A stretch of 64,000 nucleotides of DNA from Sediminibacterium goheungense (GCF_004361915.1 NZ_SNWP01000012.1:62001-126000), one strand, 5' to 3'. Positions 7,379-18,200 are shown, counted from the stretch's first letter. The notes: generated by a model from the sequence alone, not told the origin. Translations and numbers: made by a program.

Positions 7379-9541
7379 ATGCAAAAAATTAAGGATTTTA
7401 TGATGAGCAGAAAAGGTTTGGTCGTTCTCGCCGTAGTATTATTCGGCGGTTTGTTCTTCGCATTCAGGTATACAGGTGGTGGAACAGATACGGTTTTATC
7501 GCAACGTCAGCGTTTATTATCAGCAGTAGGCTCTTTATTGGAGTCGCAGCATTACAGTCCCAAAAATATCAACAACGATTTTTCAAAAAAACTATTTCAG
7601 AAGTTTCTGGATGAGTTAGATGGTGATAAAAGTTTCTTTCTTAAGTCTGATATTGCTGCTTTGCAGAAATATGAACTTACCCTGGATGATGAAATAAAGG
7701 GAGCAGAAATTCGCTTTGCCCCGGCAGTGGGTGTTATTTATGAAAAACGCCTTGCTGAAGTTAGTGCCTTATACAAAGACATCCTGGCACAACCATTCGA
7801 TTTTACGAAGGATGAATCTACCATGCTTGATGGCTCCAAACTGCCTTATGCAGCGAATGAAGCGGAACAAAAAGACCGCTGGCGAAAGCTCCTTAAATAT
7901 TATACGCTGGAAAGATATGCGGAGTTGGTAGACCAACGCGAGCAGAATAAGGATAAAAAAGATTTTCAGGTTAAGACGGATGCAGAACTTGAAGCAGAAG
8001 CAAGAGGACTGGTACTGAAAGCCATGAACAAACGTTTTGATCGTATCAAGAATACAGTGAAAGAAGAACAGCGTTTCAATACATTCATCAATTCTGTAAC
8101 CAGCCTGATGGATCCGCATACAGATTATTTTGCACCGGTAGAAAAAAGATCATTCGATGAACAGATGAGTGGTCGTTTTTATGGAATTGGTGCGCAACTT
8201 ACCGAAGATGATTTCGGTGTGAAGATTGCATCCGTACAGCCGGGTGGTGCAGCATGGAAATCAGGAGAGCTGGCAGTGAATGATATGATATTGAAAGTGG
8301 CACAGGGTAATGCAGATCCTGTAGATGTAGCTGGTTATGCAACAGAGGATGTAGTAAAACTTATCAGAGGTAATAAAGGAACAGAAGTAAGGCTCACCGT
8401 AAAAAAATCAGATGGCACCATCAAAGTGATTGCCATGCAGCGTGATGAAATAGTGTTGGATGAAACTTTTGCACGCAGTGCCGTAGTTAACGAAGGTGGT
8501 AAGAAAATAGGCTATATATGGCTCCCTGAATTTTACGCTGATTACGAGCGTGAAAATGGTAACCGTTGTTCTGAAGATGTGGCCAAGGAAATCATTAAAC
8601 TGAAAAAAGAAAATATTCAGGGACTGGTAATGGACCTTCGCAATAACGGCGGTGGATCATTGTATGAAGTAATACAGATGGTAGGTCTGTTTATTAATCA
8701 GGGACCGGTGGTACAGGTGCGCGACAGAGACGGTAAGGCCAATGTTTATGGCGATCAGCGCCCCGGAACCTTGTATGATGGTCCGTTGGCGGTATTGGTA
8801 AATGAGCTCAGTGCATCGGCCAGTGAAATTTTTGCAGGCGCCATTCAGGATTACAGAAGGGGCGTGGTCATTGGCAGTACTTCTACGTATGGTAAAGGTA
8901 CCGTCCAGAAAACCGTTCCTTTCGGAAATGTCGTAGACATGAACAGTGGCAGAACGGATATGGGTGCTGTAAAACTTACTTTTCAGATGTTCTATCGGAT
9001 CAATGGTGGTTCTACACAGTTGAAAGGGATTGAACCGGATATCGTATTACCTGACTCATATGAATACCTCAAGATCAGGGAAAAAGATGTGCCGAATGCG
9101 TTGCCCTGGGATAAGATTGACAAAGCCACTTATTTAACCTGGCATAAGGATTATGGTCATGACCTCGTGATTCAAAATGAAAAAGACAGGGTGAAAGAGA
9201 ATGCATCATTGAACCTCTTAAAAGACAACCTGATTTGGTTATCTAAATTGAATGATGAACCTGCCAGTCTGAATATTATTAAATACCGCGAATTGCAGAA
9301 GAGAATCCGTTCAACGGTGAACCAGAATAATACATTGCTGAAGCTGGGGCAGGAGTTGACAGTGAACCCTGCTGAAGCTGATAAGGATAAATTCTTCAAT
9401 AATCCAGATAAAAATAAAGGAGAACGCTATCAGGCATGGCTTCGTTCGCTGAAGAGTGATATGCATATCGGAGAAACCATAAAAGTATTGAATGGACTTG
9501 CTTCCGAAATCACCAAAGCCACAGCTGCTGTAAATAAGTAA
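7379..9541 (+). CDS. C-terminal processing peptidase, S41 family (Tsp/Prc-like)
   Basis: 720 aa. An N-terminal membrane segment (about 14-32, GLVVLAVVLFGGLFFAF) anchors or exports it, so it acts in the periplasm. An alpha-helical N-terminal domain follows, then a PDZ domain (about 264-357, RFYGIGAQL to ILKVAQG) and the S41 catalytic core (about 375-570). The catalytic Ser lies in NELSASASEIFAGA and the Lys in STYGKGTVQK, the Ser/Lys dyad of tail-specific proteases; a C-terminal helical domain as in Prc closes the protein. Likely role: degradation or trimming of envelope proteins from their C-termini. ATG 7379 is chosen; an in-frame TTG upstream is less plausible. Confidence 0.92.
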   Translation: MQKIKDFMMSRKGLVVLAVVLFGGLFFAFRYTGGGTDTVLSQRQRLLSAVGSLLESQHYSPKNINNDFSKKLFQKFLDELDGDKSFFLKSDIAALQKYELTLDDEIKGAEIRFAPAVGVIYEKRLAEVSALYKDILAQPFDFTKDESTMLDGSKLPYAANEAEQKDRWRKLLKYYTLERYAELVDQREQNKDKKDFQVKTDAELEAEARGLVLKAMNKRFDRIKNTVKEEQRFNTFINSVTSLMDPHTDYFAPVEKRSFDEQMSGRFYGIGAQLTEDDFGVKIASVQPGGAAWKSGELAVNDMILKVAQGNADPVDVAGYATEDVVKLIRGNKGTEVRLTVKKSDGTIKVIAMQRDEIVLDETFARSAVVNEGGKKIGYIWLPEFYADYERENGNRCSEDVAKEIIKLKKENIQGLVMDLRNNGGGSLYEVIQMVGLFINQGPVVQVRDRDGKANVYGDQRPGTLYDGPLAVLVNELSASASEIFAGAIQDYRRGVVIGSTSTYGKGTVQKTVPFGNVVDMNSGRTDMGAVKLTFQMFYRINGGSTQLKGIEPDIVLPDSYEYLKIREKDVPNALPWDKIDKATYLTWHKDYGHDLVIQNEKDRVKENASLNLLKDNLIWLSKLNDEPASLNIIKYRELQKRIRSTVNQNNTLLKLGQELTVNPAEADKDKFFNNPDKNKGERYQAWLRSLKSDMHIGETIKVLNGLASEITKATAAVNK

Positions 9542-9567
9542 GCAATTAGACGAATTGTAGTAAATTT

Positions 9568-9600
9568 GCAGGTGACCTTGATACGGTCACCTGCTTTTTT
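9568..9600 (+). terminator. Intrinsic terminator after the S41 protease gene
   Basis: Perfect 10-bp stem GCAGGTGACC (9568-9577) with GGTCACCTGC (9585-9594), 7-nt loop, then a T-tract. It ends only 18 bp before the next start codon. Confidence 0.9.
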
Positions 9601-9617
9601 TCTAAACAAAGTGAGCG

Positions 9618-10121
9618 ATGGAGCCTGAAAAGAAATGGTTTGCCCTATATACGAAACCCCGATGGGAGAAAAAAATAGATTCGGTGCTTCTGAGAAAAGG
9701 GATCGAAAGCTGGTGCCCACTACAGAAAGTGGAGCGTCAGTGGAGTGATCGTAAAAAAATAATCGAGGACCCTTTATTCAAATCATATGTTTTTGTAAGG
9801 ATTACGCCGGATGAGCGAACCAAAGTGTTAATGACGGATGGGGTACTCAATTTTGTTCATTATCTCGGCAAGCCTGCGGTCATCAAAGATGAAGAAGTAG
9901 AAACCATCAAAAAATACCTGGCTGAAAAAGATGCCAGTATTGCTATTCTCTCTGAAGAAGGTTTTCAGAATGAAATGAAGATCAAAGTAAATCATGGTGT
10001 TTTCATGGGCAATGAAGGAACCGTGATCAGAGGGGGCAAGAAAAAAGTCTATGTAAAACTCGAGAGCCTTGGTCAGGTAATGGTGGTTGAATTCCCGGCT
10101 GAGTACCTATCTGTTTTGTAA
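9618..10121 (+). CDS. NusG-like transcription antiterminator (UpxY/LoaP type)
   Basis: 167 aa. An N-terminal NGN domain (about 4-100) begins KKWFALYTKPRWEKK, continues with GIESWCPLQKVERQW and DPLFKSYVFVRI, and a KOW-like C-terminal segment (about 120-165) contains GNEGTVIRGGKKKVYVKLES. This is the specialised NusG paralogue branch; relatives bind RNA polymerase early in an operon and prevent termination, often in capsule or exopolysaccharide operons. Here no polysaccharide operon follows: the next gene converges, so any target must be elsewhere. A terminator lies directly upstream of the start codon. Confidence 0.87.
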   Translation: MEPEKKWFALYTKPRWEKKIDSVLLRKGIESWCPLQKVERQWSDRKKIIEDPLFKSYVFVRITPDERTKVLMTDGVLNFVHYLGKPAVIKDEEVETIKKYLAEKDASIAILSEEGFQNEMKIKVNHGVFMGNEGTVIRGGKKKVYVKLESLGQVMVVEFPAEYLSVL

Positions 10122-10122
10122 G

Positions 10123-10190
10123 AGCTTTTAGCATATGGTTCATAGCGTATAGCTATTGGCCCATACACTATGAACCATATGCTAAAAGCT
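10123..10190. repeat. Perfect 23-bp inverted repeat between convergent genes
   Basis: Arms 10123-10145 and 10168-10190 are exact reverse complements (the left contains AGCTTTTAGCATATGGTTC) around a 22-nt centre. It fills the 67-bp convergent gap, and the right arm overlaps the stop codon of mtaB by two bases. Part of the word-repeat spacer class described in the findings. Confidence 0.95.
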
Positions 10191-11460
10191 ACATCCTCCA
10201 TTCCACAATTTCATTCGCCCATTCTTGTCTGTAAGGGGTTGTGATACGGATATAGTTATCGGTATAACCTTCCATCATGCCATTTTTCTCAAAAGCTTCA
10301 AACAATACTTTACGGGTCTGACCATTGTGCTGCTCAGTAAAATATTGCATCTTCATATAGGACAGATTGCGAAGTGTTTTATTTCTTTCATTCCTTGTAT
10401 GAACAGGTATAACCGGTTTAATTTCCAGGGCTTTGGTATGATCGCGTTCAGAATAGGTAAATACATGCAGGTAAGAAATATCCAGCGAGTGCAGGAAATC
10501 AAAAGTTTCTTTAAAATGCGCATCTGTTTCTCCCGGAAAACCCACAATCACGTCTACGCCAATGGCACAATGCGGCATCAGTGTTTTAATAAGTTTCACC
10601 CTTTCTGCATACAATTCTCTCTTGTAACGTCGGCGCATCAGTCCCAGTATTTCATTGCTCCCGCTTTGTAAGGGGATATGAAAATGCGGCATGAATTTAT
10701 CGCTGTTGGCAACAAATGCAATGATATCATTGGTGAGCAGGTTGGGTTCAATAGAAGAAATCCGGTATCGCTCAATGCCTTCCACTTTATCCAGTTCCTG
10801 GATCAGTCCAAAGAAATCTTCCTGGTGTTTATTGCCTTCGGGACCTTTTCCAAAATCGCCCAGGTTTACACCGGTTAATACAATTTCCTTTACACCATCG
10901 CTGGCCAGTTTACGTGCATGCTTTAATACATTTTCAATACTGTCGCTGCGGCTTTTGCCACGTGCCATGGGTATGGTACAGAAAGAGCAGTTATAATCAC
11001 AGCCATCCTGCACTTTGAGAAAAGTACGGGTACGGTCGTTTTGCGAGAAGGAAGCATGAAACCCACTCACTTCATCAATATCGCAGCTACAGATGCGGGC
11101 GGGATCGCCTTTCGATAATTCGCGTATGTGTTGCGCTATATTGAATTTCTCCGCTGCGCCCAATACCAGGTCAACACCGGGTATCTCTGCAATTTCTTTG
11201 GGCTTAAGCTGGGCATAACAACCGGTGATTACCACAAAGCTTTCAGGGCTTCGGCGCTGAATCCGGCGAACCAGTTGCCGGCATTCTTTATCGGCATTAT
11301 CGGTAACAGAGCAGGTATTGATCACATATACATCTGCAAGCCCATCAAAATCTCTCTTTTCAAAACCTTCCTGTTCCATCATCCGGGAAAGGGTGGAAGT
11401 CTCTGAGAAATTCAGTTTACAGCCTAATGTGTGAAATGCTACGCTACGTTTCTGACTCAT
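10189..11460 (-). CDS. mtaB: tRNA threonylcarbamoyladenosine methylthiotransferase
   Basis: 423 aa radical-SAM enzyme that adds a methylthio group to t6A37 of tRNAs reading ANN codons. The N-terminal UPF0004 domain has the three cluster cysteines (C14 in TLGCKLN, C50 in NTCSV, C81 in TGCYA). The radical-SAM motif CxxxCxxC is at 154/158/161 (GCDYNCSFCTIP), followed by GKSRS and later PHFHIPLQSGS. The TLGCKLN start and absence of a long TRAM domain fit MtaB better than MiaB or RimO. The start was set at the ATG at 11460; three further codons upstream are possible. Confidence 0.93.
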   Translation of the reverse strand: MSQKRSVAFHTLGCKLNFSETSTLSRMMEQEGFEKRDFDGLADVYVINTCSVTDNADKECRQLVRRIQRRSPESFVVITGCYAQLKPKEIAEIPGVDLVLGAAEKFNIAQHIRELSKGDPARICSCDIDEVSGFHASFSQNDRTRTFLKVQDGCDYNCSFCTIPMARGKSRSDSIENVLKHARKLASDGVKEIVLTGVNLGDFGKGPEGNKHQEDFFGLIQELDKVEGIERYRISSIEPNLLTNDIIAFVANSDKFMPHFHIPLQSGSNEILGLMRRRYKRELYAERVKLIKTLMPHCAIGVDVIVGFPGETDAHFKETFDFLHSLDISYLHVFTYSERDHTKALEIKPVIPVHTRNERNKTLRNLSYMKMQYFTEQHNGQTRKVLFEAFEKNGMMEGYTDNYIRITTPYRQEWANEIVEWRM

Positions 11461-11663
11461 GGGTTGCAAAGGTAGGAAGGAATGGGTAATTGTTATCTAC
11501 CACGAAGCCGTGTTATGAAAAGTGGCCGCATAAATAATTGAAAATCAGCAAAATCCTTATTGTCTAGATGGCATAACATTAAAACAGGATTAATAGGTAA
11601 GACGATATCAGTAATACGCATTTTGTTTAATAACTTAGAATAAATCTGGTAATTGCCATTAAC

Positions 11664-12971
11664 ATGCTTGTCCTGGTAAAAAAACATATCTGGAACAGAT
11701 GGATAGGGTCAGCAGAGCAGTTTACGCTGGAGCAAAGGATATTTCATGCCATTCTGCTGATTCTCCTTCCCATATTACTGATCTCTTCCATTTTCGATCT
11801 TTTGATCGGATTGATATGGATGGGGCTTTATATGTTATTTGCATTAGGCTGCCAGTTACTGGCATATTATCTTTCCCGCTACCGTAAAAAAAATACCATT
11901 GCCATCATACTCTTTGGTGTGAATGGTTATGGTTTTCTGGCTGTGAATTATTTTCTGAATTCCGGTATACAGGGCCCCACTTTATTATTGTTTTTATTGG
12001 CAGCCATGATTATACTGGTAGTGTCGCCCGACAAAATGAACCGGGTGTGGATGGGATTGAATCTGTTACTGGTAGCACTACTCGTTTGGCTTGATTACAG
12101 CCGACCCGGGTTTATTGAAATTACCTATGAAAGCAGATCCTTATTCTTCGCCGATATCAGCTTTTCCTACTGTTGCAGCCTGCTGGTGATTTATGGTATC
12201 ACTACTTATATCAAATTCAATTATGCACGGGAACATAAACTTGCTACCGACAGGGCAGAAATAAATGCACAACAAAAAATTCAGTTAGAGAAAATTGATG
12301 AACAGAAGAATAAACTTTTTTCCATCATCGGTCATGATGTAAGAGGGCCTCTTACGCTGATACGTGGTTATCTCGATCTCATGGAGCATAAAGATGCACT
12401 CAATGAATCCGAATCGGAACAATTGAGATTGCAATTGCAGGAAAGTGTAGACGGTACCATTGAAATGCTCGAAAACCTCCTGGAGTGGTCAAGGTTACAG
12501 TACTTGCAGGAAACACAGTGGGAACAGGTAGATGTATCGGCCGCAATAGATCATGTACTCGTGCTGCTTGAAAAACAAGCTGCCAAAAAACAGATAGAGA
12601 TCAGTAGAAACCGGACATCCGGAAAACAGATGATATCGGGTAATAAAAGAATCATAGAACTGGTACTCCGCAACGTAATCCAGAATGCCATCAAGTTTAC
12701 ACCCGTGCATGGTGCTATTCATATCTCTGAAACACTGTCTCCCGGGAAATACAATGTTGAAATAAAAGACAATGGCATGGGTATGTCTGAAGTACAGTTG
12801 AAAAGTCTCTTTACATTCAAAGCCAAGACCACTTATGGCACCAACCGCGAAAAAGGAACGGGTATGGGCCTTATGCTTTGTAAAGAATTATTAACAGGTA
12901 TTGATGGAATGATTACGGCTTACAGCACAGAAGGGCAGGGTAGCCGGTTTTTGATACAATTTAAAATGTAA
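11664..12971 (+). CDS. Membrane sensor histidine kinase
   Basis: 435 aa. About five or six membrane segments (residues 28-190) form the sensor part without an obvious extracellular domain. A short coiled linker (about 195-220) leads to the HisKA domain, whose phospho-accepting His lies in IIGHDVRGPLTLIRGYLDLM (about 224). The HATPase domain has the N box (RNVIQNAIKFTP), G1 (EIKDNGMGMS) and G2 (GTGMGLML). No response regulator is adjacent, so it is an orphan kinase in this window. It probably autophosphorylates in response to a membrane or intracellular signal; ligand unknown. Confidence 0.9.
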   Translation: MLVLVKKHIWNRWIGSAEQFTLEQRIFHAILLILLPILLISSIFDLLIGLIWMGLYMLFALGCQLLAYYLSRYRKKNTIAIILFGVNGYGFLAVNYFLNSGIQGPTLLLFLLAAMIILVVSPDKMNRVWMGLNLLLVALLVWLDYSRPGFIEITYESRSLFFADISFSYCCSLLVIYGITTYIKFNYAREHKLATDRAEINAQQKIQLEKIDEQKNKLFSIIGHDVRGPLTLIRGYLDLMEHKDALNESESEQLRLQLQESVDGTIEMLENLLEWSRLQYLQETQWEQVDVSAAIDHVLVLLEKQAAKKQIEISRNRTSGKQMISGNKRIIELVLRNVIQNAIKFTPVHGAIHISETLSPGKYNVEIKDNGMGMSEVQLKSLFTFKAKTTYGTNREKGTGMGLMLCKELLTGIDGMITAYSTEGQGSRFLIQFKM

Positions 12972-13000
12972 TGGTGCGGTTTGTATGGCGGATCTTTCAT

Positions 13001-13534
13001 TCAGAATAACCTGACCGACAATCCGAAGCTGAGGTATCCAAAATTACTGCTGTACAAACTGTTTTCCCTTAACACATGGTCAAAACTACAGTAGAACCCC
13101 AGTTTTTCTTTTTTTGATGTGAAAATTTGGATCGCTTGCCTGAATCCCAGTTTTGTTTCATTCAGGAAAAAGCTAGGTCCGACACTGGTATTTATCCAGC
13201 AGTTGTTTGCAATACGATAAGTTATTCCTGCATGGATACTGTTGATTGCATCTTTGGGTATCAGTGGCTCTCCGTTGATAATCAGAATATCCTTCGTTCC
13301 TCCCAATGCAAAGGCTGTACCTTCCATAAAGGCCTTGATTTTCTGATTGATGGGTACTGCAATTTGTACAGATCCTCCAAATCCAGTTCCGTTTTGCTGT
13401 CGGGTACGATCGTACAACATATTCACCACCTGGGCCTTGGCTGTAACGGATATTCCGGGGAGCTTATTTTTTTGTTGTGCATGTATCATTTCGCCACAAA
13501 AAACAAGTGCTATCAGGCATAAGATATTTTTCAT
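13001..13534 (-). CDS. Hypothetical outer-membrane beta-barrel protein
   Basis: 177 aa. The ATG at 13534 starts a signal peptide (MKNILCLIALVFCGEMIHAQ) with a typical Bacteroidota AQ cleavage region. The mature protein has alternating beta-strand patterns and ends GYLSFGLSVRLF, a terminal aromatic residue typical of small outer-membrane barrels. No enzyme motif is seen. It converges with the histidine kinase gene with a 29-bp gap; whether they are functionally linked cannot be told. Confidence 0.7.
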   Translation of the reverse strand: MKNILCLIALVFCGEMIHAQQKNKLPGISVTAKAQVVNMLYDRTRQQNGTGFGGSVQIAVPINQKIKAFMEGTAFALGGTKDILIINGEPLIPKDAINSIHAGITYRIANNCWINTSVGPSFFLNETKLGFRQAIQIFTSKKEKLGFYCSFDHVLRENSLYSSNFGYLSFGLSVRLF

Positions 13535-13645
13535 ACGAGGAAGAGAACAATCAGTATGAGAATGCTGCCTCATATAAAAGACTTTACCGCTATTGACTAT
13601 TCAATAAACGGCAAAGTTGAGGGGGAACTAAAACTACAAGACGAA

Positions 13646-14092
13646 TCAGAAATTTGCTGTGGTCAGCATCTTTTTACCAGTAGGATAAGATGTATTGGGT
13701 TCATTTTCGGCGGTTATATAAATCAGGGTGGGTTTCACCGATGACACCGTTTCAAATGAAACAGTTAAACGTTTGGATAGTAAACTACCTGAACTATTAA
13801 TCCGGCCTATGTTTTTTACTGAATTGCTTTCCGATTCCATCCATACCACATAACTTTCTTTTGGAGGATCCAGTCTCTTTACTTCAGCCAGATTAGAGAG
13901 TTCCAGTTTGATCTGGTAATTGTTGTTATTGTCTTTACTTACCTTAACATATCCTCTGGCTGCCGGTACTTCAGCAGAGTTCTGGAAGTTTATTTTTTTG
14001 GAACATCCCTGCACGCTCAGCATAAGGATGGCTCCCAAACACAGGGTTCCCGATAGCATACGCCATGTATGGTAAACTGATGATATTTTCAT
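13646..14092 (-). CDS. Hypothetical lipoprotein
   Basis: 148 aa with a hydrophobic signal and a lipobox (LSVQGC, Cys30), then a polar mature part with beta-strand character and a lysine-rich end. A later in-frame ATG at codon 12 would still leave a lipoprotein signal. It is followed upstream on the same strand by another small lipoprotein gene (20-bp gap), suggesting co-transcription of two envelope lipoproteins. No domain recognised. Confidence 0.75.
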   Translation of the reverse strand: MKISSVYHTWRMLSGTLCLGAILMLSVQGCSKKINFQNSAEVPAARGYVKVSKDNNNNYQIKLELSNLAEVKRLDPPKESYVVWMESESNSVKNIGRINSSGSLLSKRLTVSFETVSSVKPTLIYITAENEPNTSYPTGKKMLTTANF

Positions 14093-14111
14093 TTGTATGC
14101 TGGTTTAATTA

Positions 14112-14570
14112 TTAATCTTTTTTAGTGACAAAACCTGCAATGGCCTTGCCTAATTCATCCATATCGTTACCGAATTCGGTTTTAAAGGATGCCCAATTCC
14201 CTTTTTCTTTGTCATATGCATCAAGCCTGGCTTTCAGGTTTTTGTTCTGTACTTGCATGGCATTGATTTTAGAGGCATATACCGCATCCATTGTTTTACC
14301 CGATTTTGTCATTTTAACCCTTAATTCGGCAATCCGGATCTCATTGTTTGCAATGGTGGTTTCTGCATTGTTTTTATAAATTTTCCATTCCGCATCCGTG
14401 GCTTCTTTTTGTGCATCGGTAATGGTTGCTTCCTTAGCGTCTTTCAGATCAGTTTGCGCATTTTCTACTTTAATTTCAGCAGCTTCTTCTTTTTCTGCAG
14501 CAGTTTTACAGCCATGAATGGCAAATAGTATAGTAATTGATAAAACAGATGCAAATAGATTTTTTTTCAT
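14112..14570 (-). CDS. Hypothetical coiled-coil lipoprotein
   Basis: 152 aa. Signal MKKNLFASVLSITILFA with lipobox ending IHGC (Cys21). The mature part is strongly helical and charged, with Ala/Lys/Glu-rich stretches (EKEEAAEIKVENAQTDL) and a long predicted coiled coil to about residue 125. Such proteins can be structural tethers of the outer membrane; that role is inference. It is probably first in a two-gene unit with the lipoprotein gene at 13646-14092. Confidence 0.78.
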   Translation of the reverse strand: MKKNLFASVLSITILFAIHGCKTAAEKEEAAEIKVENAQTDLKDAKEATITDAQKEATDAEWKIYKNNAETTIANNEIRIAELRVKMTKSGKTMDAVYASKINAMQVQNKNLKARLDAYDKEKGNWASFKTEFGNDMDELGKAIAGFVTKKD

Positions 14571-14619
14571 TTTTTAGAATTGATGGTGTGTTAATATATA
14601 TGGTTGTAGGCAACCATTG

Positions 14620-14808
14620 TTACAGAAAGTGGTTGAATCTTTGTTCTGTGATGGTGAGGCCTGTTTTTTCTGGCAGCCATTGCCCCAGGTTGTTTTTAAT
14701 CATCCATTCCTGCCATCTTTTTTTTAATGGCATAGAAGGGTCTTTTACGATGCGGTAATCTTTTTTCGGAATCAGGGGTAGGGGTACCCAGTTTTCTGGA
14801 TTTGTCAT
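14620..14808 (-). CDS. Possible small protein, unknown function
   Basis: 62 aa, no signal peptide. The sequence is polar with several Trp and Pro residues (NPENWVPLPLIPKKDYR, then MPLKKRWQEWMIKNNLGQWL), an amino-acid mix unlike translated non-coding DNA. It lies upstream of the coiled-coil lipoprotein gene on the same strand. I do not recognise the family and the only evidence is composition and position. Confidence 0.45.
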   Translation of the reverse strand: MTNPENWVPLPLIPKKDYRIVKDPSMPLKKRWQEWMIKNNLGQWLPEKTGLTITEQRFNHFL

Positions 14809-15275
14809 GATGATAAATAGTATTCAATGATTCACAAAGGTGGTTCATTCAGTAGCATTGCTATTACAGCTATCACTATAAGAGTTACATCTTTTACATA
14901 TAACGGATGGTTATCTTCAGCGCATGGGTATCGTCATCCATTTATTGTATCCGGATGATATTAGGGCCGGGTTTCATATTACAGTTTGTGAACAGGCCTG
15001 GAAACTAACCTGCCATTTGCTGCGGGTAGCACTACGGCGATACCTGGTGGTAAAACAGACGAAATAATGGGTGTTTTTAATATCTGTGGCCTAAATTGCC
15101 TGCATCAGGCACCCATTGATCTGGCCCCGGCTTATGCGCCTGCCGAAGGGATGAAATTGGCATATATAAGTTCCTGCTTTATAACATTTTCTTAAAAAAA
15201 CGGAAACAGCTCCCGTCATTTTCAATTTTAGGATTAATAAGGTATGTTTGCCAGTCTTAAAAAACCAAAACGAAT
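14809..15275. other. Intergenic region of 467 bp
   Basis: Divergent spacer between the small minus-strand ORF and the DUF2723 gene. The only recognisable element is a -7 box at 15243-15250; I see no long ORF, tRNA or clear hairpin. Confidence 0.6.
15243..15250 (+). promoter_or_regulatory. -7 box for the DUF2723 gene
   Basis: TATGTTTG matches TAnnTTTG exactly, 25 bp before the ATG at 15276, giving a leader of about 20 nt. The expected -33 region has only a T-rich stretch. Confidence 0.5.
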
Positions 15276-18200
15276 ATGCAGTTTACCCGTATTAATAATC
15301 TGGTGGGTTGGGTAGTATGTTTTATTGCCTGTACCGTGTATGTTTTAACCGCTGAACCCGGAGGCAGTTTCTGGGATTGTGGTGAGTTTGTGAGCAGTTG
15401 CTACCGGTTACAGATACCTCACCCTCCCGGTGCCCCATTGTTTGTAATACTGGGTCGCCTGTTTATTGTTTTGTTTGGTGATGGTCCGATGGCCGCATCC
15501 AGAGCCGTGAATATCATGAGCGCACTGGCGAGTGGTTTTACGATCCTCTTCCTGTTCTGGACCATTACCCATTTCGCACGTCGTATTATCAATGTAAAAA
15601 CAACAGATACCCTGAATGGTGGTCAGCTCTGGAGCATTATGGGTGCTGGTGTGGTAGGTGCGCTGGCTTATACCTTCAGCGATTCTTTCTGGTACAGTGC
15701 TGTGGAAGGTGAGGTTTATGCTTTGTCATCTTTCTTCACTGCCATTGTATTCTGGGCCATCCTCAAATGGGAAAACCATGCAGATGAACCCGGTGCAGAC
15801 AGATGGATTGTTTTTATCTTCTTTATGATGGGGCTTTCCATCGGCGTTCACTTATTGAACCTCCTCACCATTCCTGCCATTGTAATGGTATACTATTTCA
15901 GAAAGAAAGACAATTTCAACTATACTGTTATCCGTAAATGGTTTTTACGTTTAACAGCCATCGGAGGTGTATTGGCATTTATCGGTGCATTGATTATGGC
16001 GAATGCAGATGTTACAGAACGTAACCCATCTATGGATAGTACACTGGCTGGTTTAATGATTCTGGCAACAGCGTTGGCTATTGGTCTGCTTTTCCTGGTA
16101 GAAGGTATCAATAAGCAGAAGAAAACATTGTATGGTGGTATCTATATATTCTTTGTACTGGCTTGTATTATTACAGGTGTGGTACAGGTGGGTGTGATTC
16201 AATACACTGTAAAGTTCGCAGGTACCTTTGACCGCTGGTTTGTAAATGGCTTTGGTATGCCTTTCTTCTCGGGTTTTGCTTTCTTCTTCATAATAATGGC
16301 CGGATTGATCTGGTATGGGCTAAAGTATGCCGCGAAGAAAAACTGGGCTTACCTGCGTCTGGGTTTATGGTGCGTTACTTTCATGCTGATCGGTTACAGT
16401 ACTTATCTCACTACCATGATCCGTAGTAATGCGAATCCTTCGGTTGATATGTATAATGTAGACAACCCGATCAGTCTTGTTGGGTACCTCGGTCGTGAGC
16501 AGTATGGCGATTTCCCTTTGTTGTATGGACAGAAATTTACTGCACGCCCGGTTGACCTGAAATCAAATGGTATGCGTTACCAGAAAGCAAGGGATAAATA
16601 CATAGAACTGGGTGAGGACAGAAAATATGCTTTTGCACCAGCTGATAAAATGATCTTCCCACGTGTATGGGACATGAGTAATGATCAGAACCACGCCGAT
16701 TACTATGCGTTCTTCCTCGGCATCAACCGGATGAACGATGGCAGTTGGGAGCGTGATCCTACACAGGCCGATAACATTAAATTCTTCCTGCAATACCAGA
16801 TGAACTGGATGTATTTCCGCTACTTCATGTGGAACTTTGCGGGTAAACAAAACGATAACCAGGGGCTCTTTGCGGGTAATGTAAGAGATGGTAACTGGAT
16901 CACAGGTATCAAACCACTCGATAAATTTATTTATGGCGATCAGAACCTGATGCCCGACAGTCTAAAGAATAACAAGGCACACAATACACTATTTGCTTTA
17001 CCCCTGATTCTCGGGTTATTAGGATTGTTCTATCACCTGAAAAAACGTGGAGACGATTTTGGGGTCAACTTCCTCATGTTCTTCTTTACCGGTTTTGCCA
17101 TTGTACTTTACCTGAACCAGCCTGGCTATCAGCCACGTGAGCGTGACTATGCTTATGTGGGAAGTTTCTACGCCTTTGCGGTATGGATTGGTATCGGTGT
17201 ACTCAAAGTAAGAGACTGGCTGGGTAAAGCCGTAAAACAGGCAGGTACTTCGGCGATGCTGGCTACTTTTATCTGCTTACTGGCTGTGCCTGTATTAATG
17301 GCGCAGCAGGAGTGGGACGACCATGACCGCAGCAAGAAAGTACTGGCACCAGACCTGGCAAAAGATTACCTGGAAAGCTGTGCACCCAATGCCATCCTGT
17401 TCACTTTTGGCGATAACGATACCTATCCTTTATGGTATGCACAGGAAGTGGAAGGCATCAGAAGAGATGTTCGTGTGATCAACTATAGTTTATTGGGTAT
17501 CGACTGGTACATCAACCAGCTTCGTTATAAAGTAAATGAAAGTGCGCCTATCGACGTAATCTGGTCTCCTGAGCAGATTGAAGGTGGTAAGCGTGATTAC
17601 ATCGAATACAGACCCGATCCGAATATTCCTGAGAACAGGTATTATGATCTCTATGATCTGATGAAGAACTATGTAGGTAAAGACAATGAGCAGAATGAAT
17701 ACAGCTATCCTGTTAAGAAAGTATCTGTAGCTGTTGACCGCGACTTTGTTATTAAAAACGGAACAGCCAATGCTACCGACAGCATCGTAGGAGAAATGCG
17801 TTTTGAAATCGGCAAAAATGCCCTGATGAAAAACGATCTGGCCGTGCTGAACGTAATCGCAGCCAATAAATGGCAGCGTCCGATTTACTTTACTTCACCG
17901 CAAACAGAAGGGCTTGGTATTGATCAGTTCCTTCGTAGAGATGGTATGACGTACCGTCTGGTACCTGTAGAAAACGACAGGGTAAATACCAACTGGATGC
18001 TGGATAAAGTAACCAATAAATTCAGGTTTGGTAATGCCAATGTTCCGGGTGTTTATTTTGATGAAGAAAACCGTCGTCACCTCAACAGTATCCGTACAGC
18101 TTATGCTGATCTGGCATTGGATCTGGCATCTAAAAACAGAAAAGAAGAAGCTCGTAAAGTGCTGCACCAGGTTGATAGCATGATGCTGGAAAGCAATTTT

